Shown piece after piece: positions 45,109 to 54,454 of a stretch of DNA of 64,000 nt. The notes below the pieces were generated by a model, which was given only the letters and a program-made list of their open reading frames with translations, searched no databases and was not told where the DNA came from. Source of the DNA: Sphingomonas parapaucimobilis NBRC 15100 (GTDB lineage Bacteria; Pseudomonadota; Alphaproteobacteria; Sphingomonadales; Sphingomonadaceae); contig NZ_BBPI01000076.1 of assembly GCF_000787715.1 (NCBI RefSeq), positions 58,247 to 122,246 on the forward strand, in the 5' to 3' direction. The position numbers were made by a program, and so were the translations under genes. Within the stretch, counting starts at the first letter, position 1. Every line of letters begins with the position of its first letter.

Positions 45109-48100
45109 GCGGCCCCATTCCCGGCGGTCGGCATGACTGGATCGGCTATCTCCAGCCGGTCGGTCTGGTCGTCGCGCCCGCCGCCCTCGCCCGGATCGGG
45201 CTGTGGCCCAGCCCGCAGGGGCCGGCGGACGGCGAAGCCGTCACCCGCGCGGTGGCGGGGTTCGCCGACGATCCCTGGTCCTTCTTCCACACCATCCTGG
45301 GCTGGCCCGCCAATCGGGTGCTGCGGGGCGAAACCCTTCCCGATGCCTTGCGCATCTCCTTTCCCGAGCAGGACACGCTGCTGGAACCGCATGGCGCGAT
45401 CCCCGCGCCCGACGGTACGATCCAGCTGCTTGTGCGGTTCGAGACGCCCGAGCTGATCCTCGACAAACGCGGCACCCTGCCCGGTTGGGAAGCGACCGCG
45501 CAGCAGCGGTTCGAGCGGCTGCTCCGCGAAACCGGCGTCGGGGCCGGGGTGATCGTCGGGGCATGCGAGACGGGTCGCAAGGACGGCCCCGCCACCGAAC
45601 CCGTGCTGCGGCTGGTCGTCGTACCGCGCGGCGAGGCGTCGGGCCATATCAGCTGGCCGCTCGCGCGCCTGGGCGACGTGTCCGGCCGCCCGATGCTGGC
45701 CGGATTGAAGCTGCTGCTCGACGCCCATGCCCTGTTCAGCGGACCACCCTCGCACCGGCTCCCTGCGATCCTCGCCGAAAGCCGCGCGGCGCAGGCGGAG
45801 GTGTCCAGCCGGTTGGCCGGGCAGGTGCTGGCGGGCCTGCACGAAATGCTGCGCGGACTGGACGCCGCCGATGGTCCGCGCATCCGGGCGCTGGCGAACA
45901 GTGACCCGGACCAGCTCTACAAGGGGCTGCTGACCGTGCTACTGCGGCTGGTCTTCATCCTCTATGCCGAGGATCGCGGGCTGATGCCGTCCGCGCCCGG
46001 CGGCATGGCGGCGGCCTTGTACGAACAGGGCTATGCGCTGGGCGGGCTTCACCTGCGGCTGCGCGACGATGCTGCGCTCTACCCCGACACGATGGACGAG
46101 CGGCGCGGCGCCTGGGGCCGGTTGCTCGCGCTGTTCCGGCTGGTCGATCGCGGTCACCCGTCCGGCTTCATGCAGGCGCGCGGCGGGCAGTTGTTCCGCG
46201 AGGCGGCCTTTCCCTTCCTGCTGGGTCGCGACACACCCGATGCGCCCGAACAGGTGCTGCCGGTCGGCGACGGCTATATCCTGCGCGTGCTCGACAGCCT
46301 GTTGATGCTGAAGGGCGAGCGGGTTGCATATCGCGCGCTCAGCGTCGAGCAGATCGGATCGGTCTATGAGGCGGTGATGGGCTTCACCGTCCAATGTGCG
46401 CCCAGCCTGATGCTGGCGGTGCGCGCGGGCAAGGGCAACAGGGTGCCGGTCTGGGTCGATCTGGAGGCGCTGGCCGCGGCCAGGCCATCGGAGCGCGAAC
46501 GCACCCTGAAGCTCTGGACCGGCCGTGCCGCCTGGCCCGCCGCCGTGTCGCGGAGCCTGCGGGAGGCGGGCGACGCCACTGCGCTGGCCGCCGCGCTCGC
46601 GCCCGTGGCGGACGCCCGCGCCGCCCCGCGTGGACCGGTGGCGGCGGGCACCCCGATCCTGCAACCGACCGACGAGCGGCGGCGTACCGGCAGCCATTAT
46701 ACTCCGGCCAGCCTGACACGCCCGATCGTGGCCCATGCGCTCGCCCCCGCCTTCGCGCGGATCGGCCCGGATGCGGGGCCGGGCCAGGTGCTCGACCTGA
46801 AGGTCTGCGACCCCGCCGCCGGATCGGGCGCGTTCCTGGTCGAGGCGTGCCGCCAGCTTGGCGAGCGGCTGGTCACCGCCTGGGCGCGCTGGCCCGACCG
46901 ACGCCCGACAATCCCCGCCGACGAGGACGACCTGCTCCACGCCAAAAGGCTGGTGGCGCAGCACTGCCTGCGCGGCGTCGACCGCAATCCGCTGGCCATC
47001 GACCTTGCCAAGCTGTCGCTCTGGCTGGAGACGCTGGCGAGCGCGCATGAGTTCACCTTTCTCGACGCGGTGCTTCGCTGCGGCGACAGCCTGGTCGGGC
47101 TGCCCAATCCCAACATCATCGCCGTCACCTGGGACAAGGTGTCGGGGCAGCAGGGCTTTGTCGAGGCGATCGTGCGCGAAGGCATCGACGCCGCCGCCCA
47201 GCTGCGCCGCCTGATGCGCGTCGAGGCGGAGATCGCGCCCTATGCCGTGCAGGAGCAACGCCACCGCGCCGCGACGCTGGCGCTGGAGCGCGCACAGCTG
47301 GTCGCGGACGGCATCCTCTGGTCCTATTTCACCGGCGCCAAGGCACGCGAACGCACCGTGCGACTGGCCGAGGTACAGCAATGCGTGCTGTCCCCCAGCC
47401 CGGCGAACTGGGCACGGCTGCAAGCCTGTCGCGACGAATTGCGCCGCCCGCCGATCGACGTCACGCCATTTCACTGGGAACTGGAGTTCGAGGATGTCTT
47501 CAACCGTCCCGATCCCGGTTTCGACGCCATCGTCGGCAACCCGCCCTTTGCGGGCAAGAACACCATCGCGGCGGGTCATGCGGCGGCCTATCCCGACTGG
47601 CTGAAGACGCTCCACCCCGGCGCGCACGGCAATGCCGACCTGGCCGCGCACTTCTTTCGCCGCGCTTACGGGTTGCTGCGGCGGGGCGGCGCGTTCGGGC
47701 TGATCGCGACGAACACGATCCGACAGGGCGACACGCGCGAGACCGGGCTGGCGCGGATACTGGCCGAGGGCGGCACCATCTTCCGCGCGGTCAGCCGTTA
47801 TCGCTGGGAAGGCGAAGCGGCGGTCGTCGTCGCGCAGGTTTTCGTGGCGAAGGGTGTGTCGGTCGAAACGCCGGTGCTGGATGACCGGCCGGTGCGGCGC
47901 ATCTCGGCCTATCTGATGGAGGGAGACCTCGACGGCTCGCCAGCGGCCTTGCGGGAAAATGCGGGGAAGGCGTTTATTGGATCGTTCCTCCTGGGCATGG
48001 GGTTCACATTCGACGACGCCAACCACCGCAAGGGGAAAGCCAGTTCGATCGACGATATGAAAGAACTTATTTCGGCGAATCCCGACAATGCCGATCGCAT

Positions 48101-49031
48101 CAGACCTTATCTGGGTGGCGAAGAGGTCAACAACTCACCCGTCATATCTCACAATAGGTACACGATCGATTTCGGCGACATGCCACTTAGACGGATCGAC
48201 AACACGAAGAGCTGGACCTCCCTTTCGGATCGAGAGCGGGTCGAGCAACTGCGTTCGGGCTTGGTGGCGTACGACTATCCTCACCGGGTGGCCGCGGATT
48301 GGCCACACCTGCTGACAATTGTCGAACGACTGGTCAAACCTGAACGTGACCGCGACAATCGTGAGCTACGCAGACGCAAATGGTGGCAGTTCGCCGAAAA
48401 AGCACCCCAGCTCTATCAATCGATTTCATCCCTGCAGAACGTGATCGTTCGCCCTCAGGTTTCGCCACATCACGCTTTCGCCTTTGTGCCCAGCAATCAG
48501 GTTTTGGCCCTGACGCTGGTCAATTTTGCAATGGACTCCCATTCTGCCTTCGCGACGCTGCAATCGCGCGTCCACGAGGTCTGGACGCGCTTCTTCGCCT
48601 CCACCCTGGAAGACCGTCTCCGCTACACCCCCTCGGACTGTTTCGAGACCTTCCCCCTGCCCCCCGGTTACGCCGAATCCCCCGCCCTCGAAGCGGCGGG
48701 GCAGGCCTATCATGACCACCGTGCCGCGCTGATGATCGCGCGCGATCAGGGGATGACGCCGACCTATAACCGCTTCCACCGCGCGACCGACACGCAGGCC
48801 GATATCGCGACGCTACGCGACCTGCACCACGCCATGGATCGGGCGGTTCTCGCCGCTTACGGCTGGGACGATCTCGCCGCCGAGGCCGCGCCGGTCTTCC
48901 TCGATGCCGAGAGCGAGGACGATCACCGTTATCAGGGCCGCCTCTTCTGGCCCGCGCCGTTCCGCGACGCGGTGCTGGCGCGCCTGCTCAAGCTCAACGA
49001 GGAACGGGTCAGGATGGAGCGGATGCTGTGA
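45105..49031 (+). CDS. drmMI: DrmMI: N6-adenine DNA methyltransferase of class 1 DISARM
   Basis: A 1308-residue protein of the PglX/Eco57I-like methylase group. The N-terminal part (1-480) is uncharacterised. S-adenosylmethionine motif I is DPAAGSGAFLVEA (Asp569) and catalytic motif IV is NPPF (812-815, in IVGNPPFAGKN), characteristic of N6-adenine methylation. The C-terminal half should hold target recognition. The stretch about residues 947-1152 (47945-48560) is visibly poorer in GC than both flanks, a sign of an exchanged specificity segment. It marks host DNA as self, so the other DISARM proteins spare it. It overlaps drmD and drmA by 4 bp each. Confidence 0.88.
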   Translation: MSGPIPGGRHDWIGYLQPVGLVVAPAALARIGLWPSPQGPADGEAVTRAVAGFADDPWSFFHTILGWPANRVLRGETLPDALRISFPEQDTLLEPHGAIPAPDGTIQLLVRFETPELILDKRGTLPGWEATAQQRFERLLRETGVGAGVIVGACETGRKDGPATEPVLRLVVVPRGEASGHISWPLARLGDVSGRPMLAGLKLLLDAHALFSGPPSHRLPAILAESRAAQAEVSSRLAGQVLAGLHEMLRGLDAADGPRIRALANSDPDQLYKGLLTVLLRLVFILYAEDRGLMPSAPGGMAAALYEQGYALGGLHLRLRDDAALYPDTMDERRGAWGRLLALFRLVDRGHPSGFMQARGGQLFREAAFPFLLGRDTPDAPEQVLPVGDGYILRVLDSLLMLKGERVAYRALSVEQIGSVYEAVMGFTVQCAPSLMLAVRAGKGNRVPVWVDLEALAAARPSERERTLKLWTGRAAWPAAVSRSLREAGDATALAAALAPVADARAAPRGPVAAGTPILQPTDERRRTGSHYTPASLTRPIVAHALAPAFARIGPDAGPGQVLDLKVCDPAAGSGAFLVEACRQLGERLVTAWARWPDRRPTIPADEDDLLHAKRLVAQHCLRGVDRNPLAIDLAKLSLWLETLASAHEFTFLDAVLRCGDSLVGLPNPNIIAVTWDKVSGQQGFVEAIVREGIDAAAQLRRLMRVEAEIAPYAVQEQRHRAATLALERAQLVADGILWSYFTGAKARERTVRLAEVQQCVLSPSPANWARLQACRDELRRPPIDVTPFHWELEFEDVFNRPDPGFDAIVGNPPFAGKNTIAAGHAAAYPDWLKTLHPGAHGNADLAAHFFRRAYGLLRRGGAFGLIATNTIRQGDTRETGLARILAEGGTIFRAVSRYRWEGEAAVVVAQVFVAKGVSVETPVLDDRPVRRISAYLMEGDLDGSPAALRENAGKAFIGSFLLGMGFTFDDANHRKGKASSIDDMKELISANPDNADRIRPYLGGEEVNNSPVISHNRYTIDFGDMPLRRIDNTKSWTSLSDRERVEQLRSGLVAYDYPHRVAADWPHLLTIVERLVKPERDRDNRELRRRKWWQFAEKAPQLYQSISSLQNVIVRPQVSPHHAFAFVPSNQVLALTLVNFAMDSHSAFATLQSRVHEVWTRFFASTLEDRLRYTPSDCFETFPLPPGYAESPALEAAGQAYHDHRAALMIARDQGMTPTYNRFHRATDTQADIATLRDLHHAMDRAVLAAYGWDDLAAEAAPVFLDAESEDDHRYQGRLFWPAPFRDAVLARLLKLNEERVRMERML

Positions 49032-52000
49032 ACGCGGACGGAGTACGCGCGGAGATGGTGCGGCGGCTGCGCCGCAACCTGATCGGTCCCAGTGAAGCGG
49101 ACGATCATGACCTGCTCGCCGAGCGGCTTCCGGCGGGGGAGAACCCCTCGCGCTGGTATCTGGCAGGCTTCATCGCGCCATCGGGCGAGCTAACCCAGGA
49201 ACCTGCCGCCGACGCCGAATGGGACGAGGTCGACGGCCTGCTATCAGATGTCGAGGCGTTCGGCGCAGGCGGCGCCGCCGGGGATCATGACGAACCCGAG
49301 GCCCCGGCCGCGCGGCGACGCTTCCTGCCCAGTTCAATCGGGCTGTCGACCATGGTCGATCCCCGGGTCCGGGCACTGGAGGTCGCGCTCGACTGGGGCG
49401 ATTATGTGCCCGAGCCGCCGCTGCCGCCCGACATGCTGGAGAGCGGCGGCGAGCCCGGCCATACGCCCATCGGCTGGCGGCGGGTGGCGCGCGAGCATCG
49501 CGTCATCCTGACCACACCGCGCGAGGATGAAGGGGTGGCGCATCACCCCCTGCCCGGCACCGCCGCCACCGCACGGCCGGGCGGCGCGCTGGAACTGGCG
49601 ATCCGCGCGCGGCCCTTTGCGCTGCATCTGGCCGATGGGTCGCAGCGCATGGTGCAGGTCGTCACCGTCTTCCTGGTCAACAAGCGGCTCGAACCGGCCT
49701 CGCGTTACCGCGATCTCGCCTATGCCTTTCAGGTCCGGCTGTCGCTGCGTTGCGAAGCCGGATTCGTCGCGCAACACGATTTGTCGCGCATCGCGCGCGA
49801 GGACTGGGACGACCAGCTGGCCGATCTGCATTACCGCGACAGCGCGGCCTATGCCGCCGGTCTGGGATGCGCGGCGGCGCATGTCGCGGACGAGGACGGC
49901 TGCGTCCGCTGCGTCCACACCACGCACCTGCCCCGCGCCGCCGTCGAGCGGACCGTGGCGGCGGCGGTGCCGAACGTCGTCTTCGGCATGGACGCGCTGG
50001 CGGCATTGGCGCGCGAGGACGGACCGGCGTTGCAGGCCGCGCTCACCCCGCTGGTTACGGGCTATCAGCAATGGGCGGACGGCCAGCGAGCGGCCGCCAC
50101 CGCGCCCGATCTGGCCAGCGCCAGCCAGCGCGCCCGCACCGCCGCCACGTTGATCGCCGCACAGGACGAAGCGCGCGAGCGCATCGCCGCCGGGATCGCG
50201 CTGCTGGCCGAGGATGCGCAGGTCCGCCTCGCCTTCGAGATCGCCAACCGTGCGGTCGCCGACGCCACCCGCGCGCGCCGCCCGACTGACACGACACCGG
50301 CGTGGCGACCGTTCCAGCTCGCCTTCATCCTGCTCAACCTGTCGGGCATGGCCGACAAGTGCCACCCCGACCGCGACATGGCCGACCTGCTGTTCTTCCC
50401 GACCGGCGGCGGCAAGACCGAGGCCTATCTGGGCCTTGCCGCCTTCACCATCGCGCTGCGGCGGCTGGGGGCGAGCGGGCTGCTGGGCGCGGGTGTGTCG
50501 GTCATCATGCGCTATACTTTGCGGCTGCTGACGCTGGACCAGCTGGGCCGCGCCGCCGGGCTGGTCTGTGCGCTGGAGCTGCTGCGCGACGGCCCCGACT
50601 ATCGCGACGCGGCAGGCCGTCCGCGCCTGGGCGACTGGCCGATCGAGATCGGGCTGTGGGTCGGCTCCGACGCCAGCCCCAACAAGCTGGGCGGCAAGGG
50701 CGACCGGACCGAGGGAACCGCCGTCAAGCGGGTGCGTGCCTATACCAGTGGCCGCGATAGCCGCGCGCCCGCCCCCATCAAGGCCTGTCCGTGGTGCGGC
50801 ACCGCCTTCACACCGAAAAGTTTCGGCTGCGTCCCCAATGCCGATGCGCCGACCAACCTCGAACTGCGCTGCGTCGGCGACACCTGCCCCTTCACCGGCG
50901 ACCGTGCGCTGCCGGTGGTGACGGTGGACGAGGCCATTTACCGCCGCCTGCCCGCTTTCCTGATCGCGACGATCGACAAGTTCGCCGCTTTGCCCTGGAA
51001 CGGGCAAGCAGGCGCGTTCTTCGGTCATGTCGACCGCGCCGACGAAACCGGCTTTTACGGCGCGGCCGAGCCGGGTGAGGGCCGTGCGCTGGATGGCGGC
51101 CACCGGCTCGATCCGCCCGATCTGGTGGTGCAGGACGAGTTGCACCTGATCTCCGGCCCGCTCGGCACCGTCGCCGGGCTGTACGAGGCTGCGATCGACC
51201 GGCTCGCCACGCGCGAGATCGCCGGACAGCGGGTGCGGCCCAAGATCGTCGCCTCCACCGCCACCGTCCGCCGGGCGAGCGACCAGATCCGCGCGCTGTT
51301 CGACCGCGAGCGGACATGTATCTTCCCACCACCGGGCCTCGACCGGCGCGACAGCTTCTTCGCGCTGACCAGGCCCGAGAGCGAGGCCGATCCGGCGCGC
51401 TGGTATGTCGGGTTGGCGGCGGCCGGGCGCGGGCCGAAGCTGGTCTTCCTCCAGGCGCTGGTGACGCTGCTGGGTGCGGCGCAGGCCATGGCCGAGGATG
51501 GCGACGAAGCCGACGCCTATCGCACCGCGCTCTGCTATTTCAACGCGCTGCGCGAACTGGGCGGCGCGCGGCGGATCGTCGAGGACGAGGTGGCCGCACG
51601 GCTCGCCAGTTACGGCGCACAGCGGCGACGGCTGGAGCCCCCCGACCGCCCCTTTGCCGACCGCATGCTGGGCGAGCCGGTCGAGCTGACCTCGCGCGTG
51701 TCGACCGATCAGGTCGCAGCGGCCAAGCGACGGCTGGAGGCCAGTTTCGACAGCGCGGAAGACCAGCCCGTGGACGTGGCGCTGGCCACCAACATGATCT
51801 CGGTCGGGCTGGACATCGACCGGCTGGGCCTGATGCTGGTGCAGGGACAGCCCAAGACGGCCGCCGAATATATCCAGGCGACCAGCCGCGTCGGCCGCAA
51901 TCCGGCGCGCCCCGGCCTGGTCGTCGTGGTGCTCAACGTCCACCGCCCGCGCGATCGGATGCATTTCGAGCAGTTCGGCCATTTCCACGACACCTTCTAC

Positions 52001-52468
52001 CGCGCGGTCGAGGCGACCAGCGTCACCCCCTGGTCGCCGCGTGCGCTGGACCGCACGCTGGCCGCGATCGTGGTCGCGATCGCCCGGCATCTCGACCCCG
52101 CGCTCACCCCCGCCAGCGCGGTCGATGCGCTGGCCACCCTGCCCGGAACCCGCGCGGCGGTGGTCCGGCATCTGGTCGAGCGGGCACCATCGGAGGTGCG
52201 CGCGACGCTGGCCGCGCAGATCGAAGCGTTGCTCGACGACTGGACCGATATCGCCGCCGAACAGACCGCCGCCGGGGGCCGCTTCACCTATGGCGACCGG
52301 CCGCACCGGCTGCTGCATCCGCCGCTCGACCCGGCGCTGGAGCAGCTGTCCGCCGAGCATCGCCGCTTCCAGGCCGGATGGAGCATGCGCGACGTCGAAC
52401 CGGGCGTCAGGATCAAGCCGCGCGGCCCCGATGGCGAACGGGTCGGCGGCGCGGGAGACATGGCATGA
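49028..52468 (+). CDS. drmA: DrmA: DISARM core helicase
   Basis: A 1146-residue protein starting at GTG 49028, which overlaps the drmMI stop (GTGA). The superfamily-2 helicase motifs are Walker A FPTGGGKTEAY (Lys463), DELH (703-706, in QDELHLISGP), STATVRRA, and the late motif NMISVGLDIDRLGLMLVQGQ followed by QATSRVGR (about 950-957). A cysteine group (CPWCG near residue 590; later C and C) may bind zinc. DrmA with DrmB forms the conserved core complex of all DISARM systems; it loads on DNA ends and is thought to stop incoming phage or plasmid DNA. The stop overlaps drmB (ATGA). Confidence 0.88.
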   Translation: MNADGVRAEMVRRLRRNLIGPSEADDHDLLAERLPAGENPSRWYLAGFIAPSGELTQEPAADAEWDEVDGLLSDVEAFGAGGAAGDHDEPEAPAARRRFLPSSIGLSTMVDPRVRALEVALDWGDYVPEPPLPPDMLESGGEPGHTPIGWRRVAREHRVILTTPREDEGVAHHPLPGTAATARPGGALELAIRARPFALHLADGSQRMVQVVTVFLVNKRLEPASRYRDLAYAFQVRLSLRCEAGFVAQHDLSRIAREDWDDQLADLHYRDSAAYAAGLGCAAAHVADEDGCVRCVHTTHLPRAAVERTVAAAVPNVVFGMDALAALAREDGPALQAALTPLVTGYQQWADGQRAAATAPDLASASQRARTAATLIAAQDEARERIAAGIALLAEDAQVRLAFEIANRAVADATRARRPTDTTPAWRPFQLAFILLNLSGMADKCHPDRDMADLLFFPTGGGKTEAYLGLAAFTIALRRLGASGLLGAGVSVIMRYTLRLLTLDQLGRAAGLVCALELLRDGPDYRDAAGRPRLGDWPIEIGLWVGSDASPNKLGGKGDRTEGTAVKRVRAYTSGRDSRAPAPIKACPWCGTAFTPKSFGCVPNADAPTNLELRCVGDTCPFTGDRALPVVTVDEAIYRRLPAFLIATIDKFAALPWNGQAGAFFGHVDRADETGFYGAAEPGEGRALDGGHRLDPPDLVVQDELHLISGPLGTVAGLYEAAIDRLATREIAGQRVRPKIVASTATVRRASDQIRALFDRERTCIFPPPGLDRRDSFFALTRPESEADPARWYVGLAAAGRGPKLVFLQALVTLLGAAQAMAEDGDEADAYRTALCYFNALRELGGARRIVEDEVAARLASYGAQRRRLEPPDRPFADRMLGEPVELTSRVSTDQVAAAKRRLEASFDSAEDQPVDVALATNMISVGLDIDRLGLMLVQGQPKTAAEYIQATSRVGRNPARPGLVVVVLNVHRPRDRMHFEQFGHFHDTFYRAVEATSVTPWSPRALDRTLAAIVVAIARHLDPALTPASAVDALATLPGTRAAVVRHLVERAPSEVRATLAAQIEALLDDWTDIAAEQTAAGGRFTYGDRPHRLLHPPLDPALEQLSAEHRRFQAGWSMRDVEPGVRIKPRGPDGERVGGAGDMA

Positions 52469-54327
52469 CGACCAAGCCGATCACGCTGCGCCAGTCGCAG
52501 CTCATCACCGCCTTCGGCCCCGGCGCGATGGTCGAACTGCCCACCCGCTCGGTCGTCATCGGCGGGCTCGACCTGTGGCACATGCGCGAGCGCGGCAGCT
52601 GGCAACCGATCCACGAACCGCGCGCGACGGCGGTGCTGGAGACATTGATGCGCGCGAGCGGGCGGCTGGCCGACGATGCACGGCTGACCCTGCGCACGCC
52701 GCCCGCCGATGCCGACGGCGCGAGTACGGCGAACGAGCCGCCCGGTGTCGAGGCACGCATCTTCCCCGCCTGGTTCGTTTCGAGCGAAGCCGAGGAGGTC
52801 GGCGAAGTCCGCCGCCGTCGCCTGGTCCGTTGGCGCGACCTGGACCCGCGCGGACGCAATATGCTGGTCAATGAGGACGGCCGCCGCGTGACCGTGACGC
52901 CGATCCGCTTCGTCGCGGGGTGTCGCAAGGGGCATTTGCAGGACATCAACTGGGCACAGGTGGTCCATATCGGCATGGAGGGGCGTTGCGTCCAGCCACT
53001 CTGGCTGGAGGAGCGCGGCACCTCGGGCGATCCCGCCTCGACCCGCGTGGTCTGCGGCTGCGGCGCGGCGCTGTCGCTGCGCGATGCGCAGGCGAACGGG
53101 CAGCTCGGCGGATGCCGGGGACAGCGCCCCTGGCTGCGCACGCCCGAACCCGGCGCATGCAGCGAGAAGCTGCGCTTCCTCACCCGCACCGCGACCAACG
53201 CCTATTTCCCGCAGGTGCTGACCGTCATCTCGCTGCCCGCCGCGGAGGACGAGCTGTCGCGGCTGGTCGAGGACCATATGGACGCGATCGACTGGGTGAC
53301 ATGCGAGACGGAGATGGCGAACGCGCGCCGCTCCAACCCCGCGCTTCGCGCCGCGCTGGCCGGGTGGAGCGACGCCGATATCGTCACCCGCATCGGCCAG
53401 TTGCGCCTGTCGGGCAACCAGTCGCTCGCCAAGGCCCCCAAGGTCGCCGAGTTCGATCTGCTCGCCTCCGGCCAGCCGCAGATCGGCATCGACGCGCCCG
53501 ATGCCCGGCTCCACGCCCGTACCCTGACCCGCGCCGAATGGGACGGCGAACGCCCCCGGCTCGCCCCCATCGACTCCGTCGTGGCGGTACACCGGCTGCG
53601 CGAGGTCGCCTGCCTCTATGGCTTCACCCGGTTCGAGGCGGCCCCGACCGCGACCGATGGCGATCTGGAGGAGCTGTATCTGGCGGTCGAGGGCGCCGCG
53701 CTCGCCACCGAGCTGGAATGGCTGCCCGCGGTCGAGCATCGCGGCGAAGGCATCTTCCTGCGCTTCGACCCGCAGGTCATTCGCGACTGGCTGTCCCGCC
53801 CGGCGGTGCAGCGGCGCGGCGAGATCCTTTATCGCGGATGGGATAGGTGGCGCGCCGGGCAATTCTATGGCGCGCGGCTGCAATGGCCGCGTGTGACCTA
53901 TTATGCCATTCACGGTTTTTCCCACGCCCTGATGAACGAGATCGCGCTCGACTGCGGCTATCCGGCGACCGCGCTCAAGGAGCGGCTCTATGCCGTCGTC
54001 GATGATGAGGGCGAGCGGTTCGGCCTGCTGATCTACACCGCCTCGACCGGCACGCAGGGGACGCTGGGCGGGTTGGTCGCCGTCCTGCCCCGGCTGGGCG
54101 CGATCGCCGAGCGGGCACTGGACCGGCTGGCCTTATGCTCCGGCGACCCCATCTGCGCCGAGCATGACCCCGACGCCCATACCGACGAGCGCGCGCTGAG
54201 CGGCGCGGCCTGCCACAGCTGCCTGCTAGTCGCCGAGACGAGTTGCGAGGCGCGCAATCTCTATCTAGACCGGGCGCTGACTGCGCAGACGCTGTCGGCG
54301 GGTGGGACGGGGTTGTTCGAGGCGTAG
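52465..54327 (+). CDS. drmB: DrmB: DISARM core protein with DUF1998 domain
   Basis: A 620-residue protein starting at ATG 52465 within the drmA stop. The beginning (ITLRQSQLITAFGPGAMVEL) is typical for DrmB. The C-terminal DUF1998 domain (about 490-610) has GFSHALMNEIALDCGYPATA and a cysteine set (CSGDPICAEHD, CHSCLL, SCEARNLYLDR) that could bind a metal. DrmB partners DrmA. In published class 1 loci the next gene is drmC (phospholipase-D fold). Here the next gene, 127 bp on, is cas8e, and no PLD-type HxK motif gene exists anywhere in the window. Confidence 0.88.
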   Translation: MTTKPITLRQSQLITAFGPGAMVELPTRSVVIGGLDLWHMRERGSWQPIHEPRATAVLETLMRASGRLADDARLTLRTPPADADGASTANEPPGVEARIFPAWFVSSEAEEVGEVRRRRLVRWRDLDPRGRNMLVNEDGRRVTVTPIRFVAGCRKGHLQDINWAQVVHIGMEGRCVQPLWLEERGTSGDPASTRVVCGCGAALSLRDAQANGQLGGCRGQRPWLRTPEPGACSEKLRFLTRTATNAYFPQVLTVISLPAAEDELSRLVEDHMDAIDWVTCETEMANARRSNPALRAALAGWSDADIVTRIGQLRLSGNQSLAKAPKVAEFDLLASGQPQIGIDAPDARLHARTLTRAEWDGERPRLAPIDSVVAVHRLREVACLYGFTRFEAAPTATDGDLEELYLAVEGAALATELEWLPAVEHRGEGIFLRFDPQVIRDWLSRPAVQRRGEILYRGWDRWRAGQFYGARLQWPRVTYYAIHGFSHALMNEIALDCGYPATALKERLYAVVDDEGERFGLLIYTASTGTQGTLGGLVAVLPRLGAIAERALDRLALCSGDPICAEHDPDAHTDERALSGAACHSCLLVAETSCEARNLYLDRALTAQTLSAGGTGLFEA

Positions 54328-54404
54328 CGGACCCGCAATATCCAGATCGGATATGATCTTCGGAAACGGTGCGAAAATATTCGGACCCATTTGCCCATCC
54401 CGGA

Positions 54405-54433
54405 TTGACGATGGCGAAGAAACCAAGTCTATT
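54405..54433 (+). promoter_or_regulatory. Likely promoter of the Cascade-cas1-cas2 operon
   Basis: TTGACG (54405-54410), a 17-bp spacer, and TCTATT (54428-54433) lie in the 127-bp gap after drmB. AGGGGGTGG (54442-54450) is the ribosome binding site of cas8e. The gap is clearly more AT-rich than the genes on either side, consistent with a separate transcription start for the CRISPR part. Confidence 0.5.
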
Positions 54434-54454
54434 TGCCAAACAGGGGGTGGACGC

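Noticed and set aside
45105..49031. A BREX system (PglX-like methylase)
   Set aside because: The methylase resembles PglX, but no BrxC, BrxL, PglZ or BrxA/B gene is present; DrmA and DrmB are.
49334..52360. A 1008-residue reverse open frame over drmA
   Set aside because: Same reason: no recognisable motif, and it lies fully antisense to an intact helicase gene.
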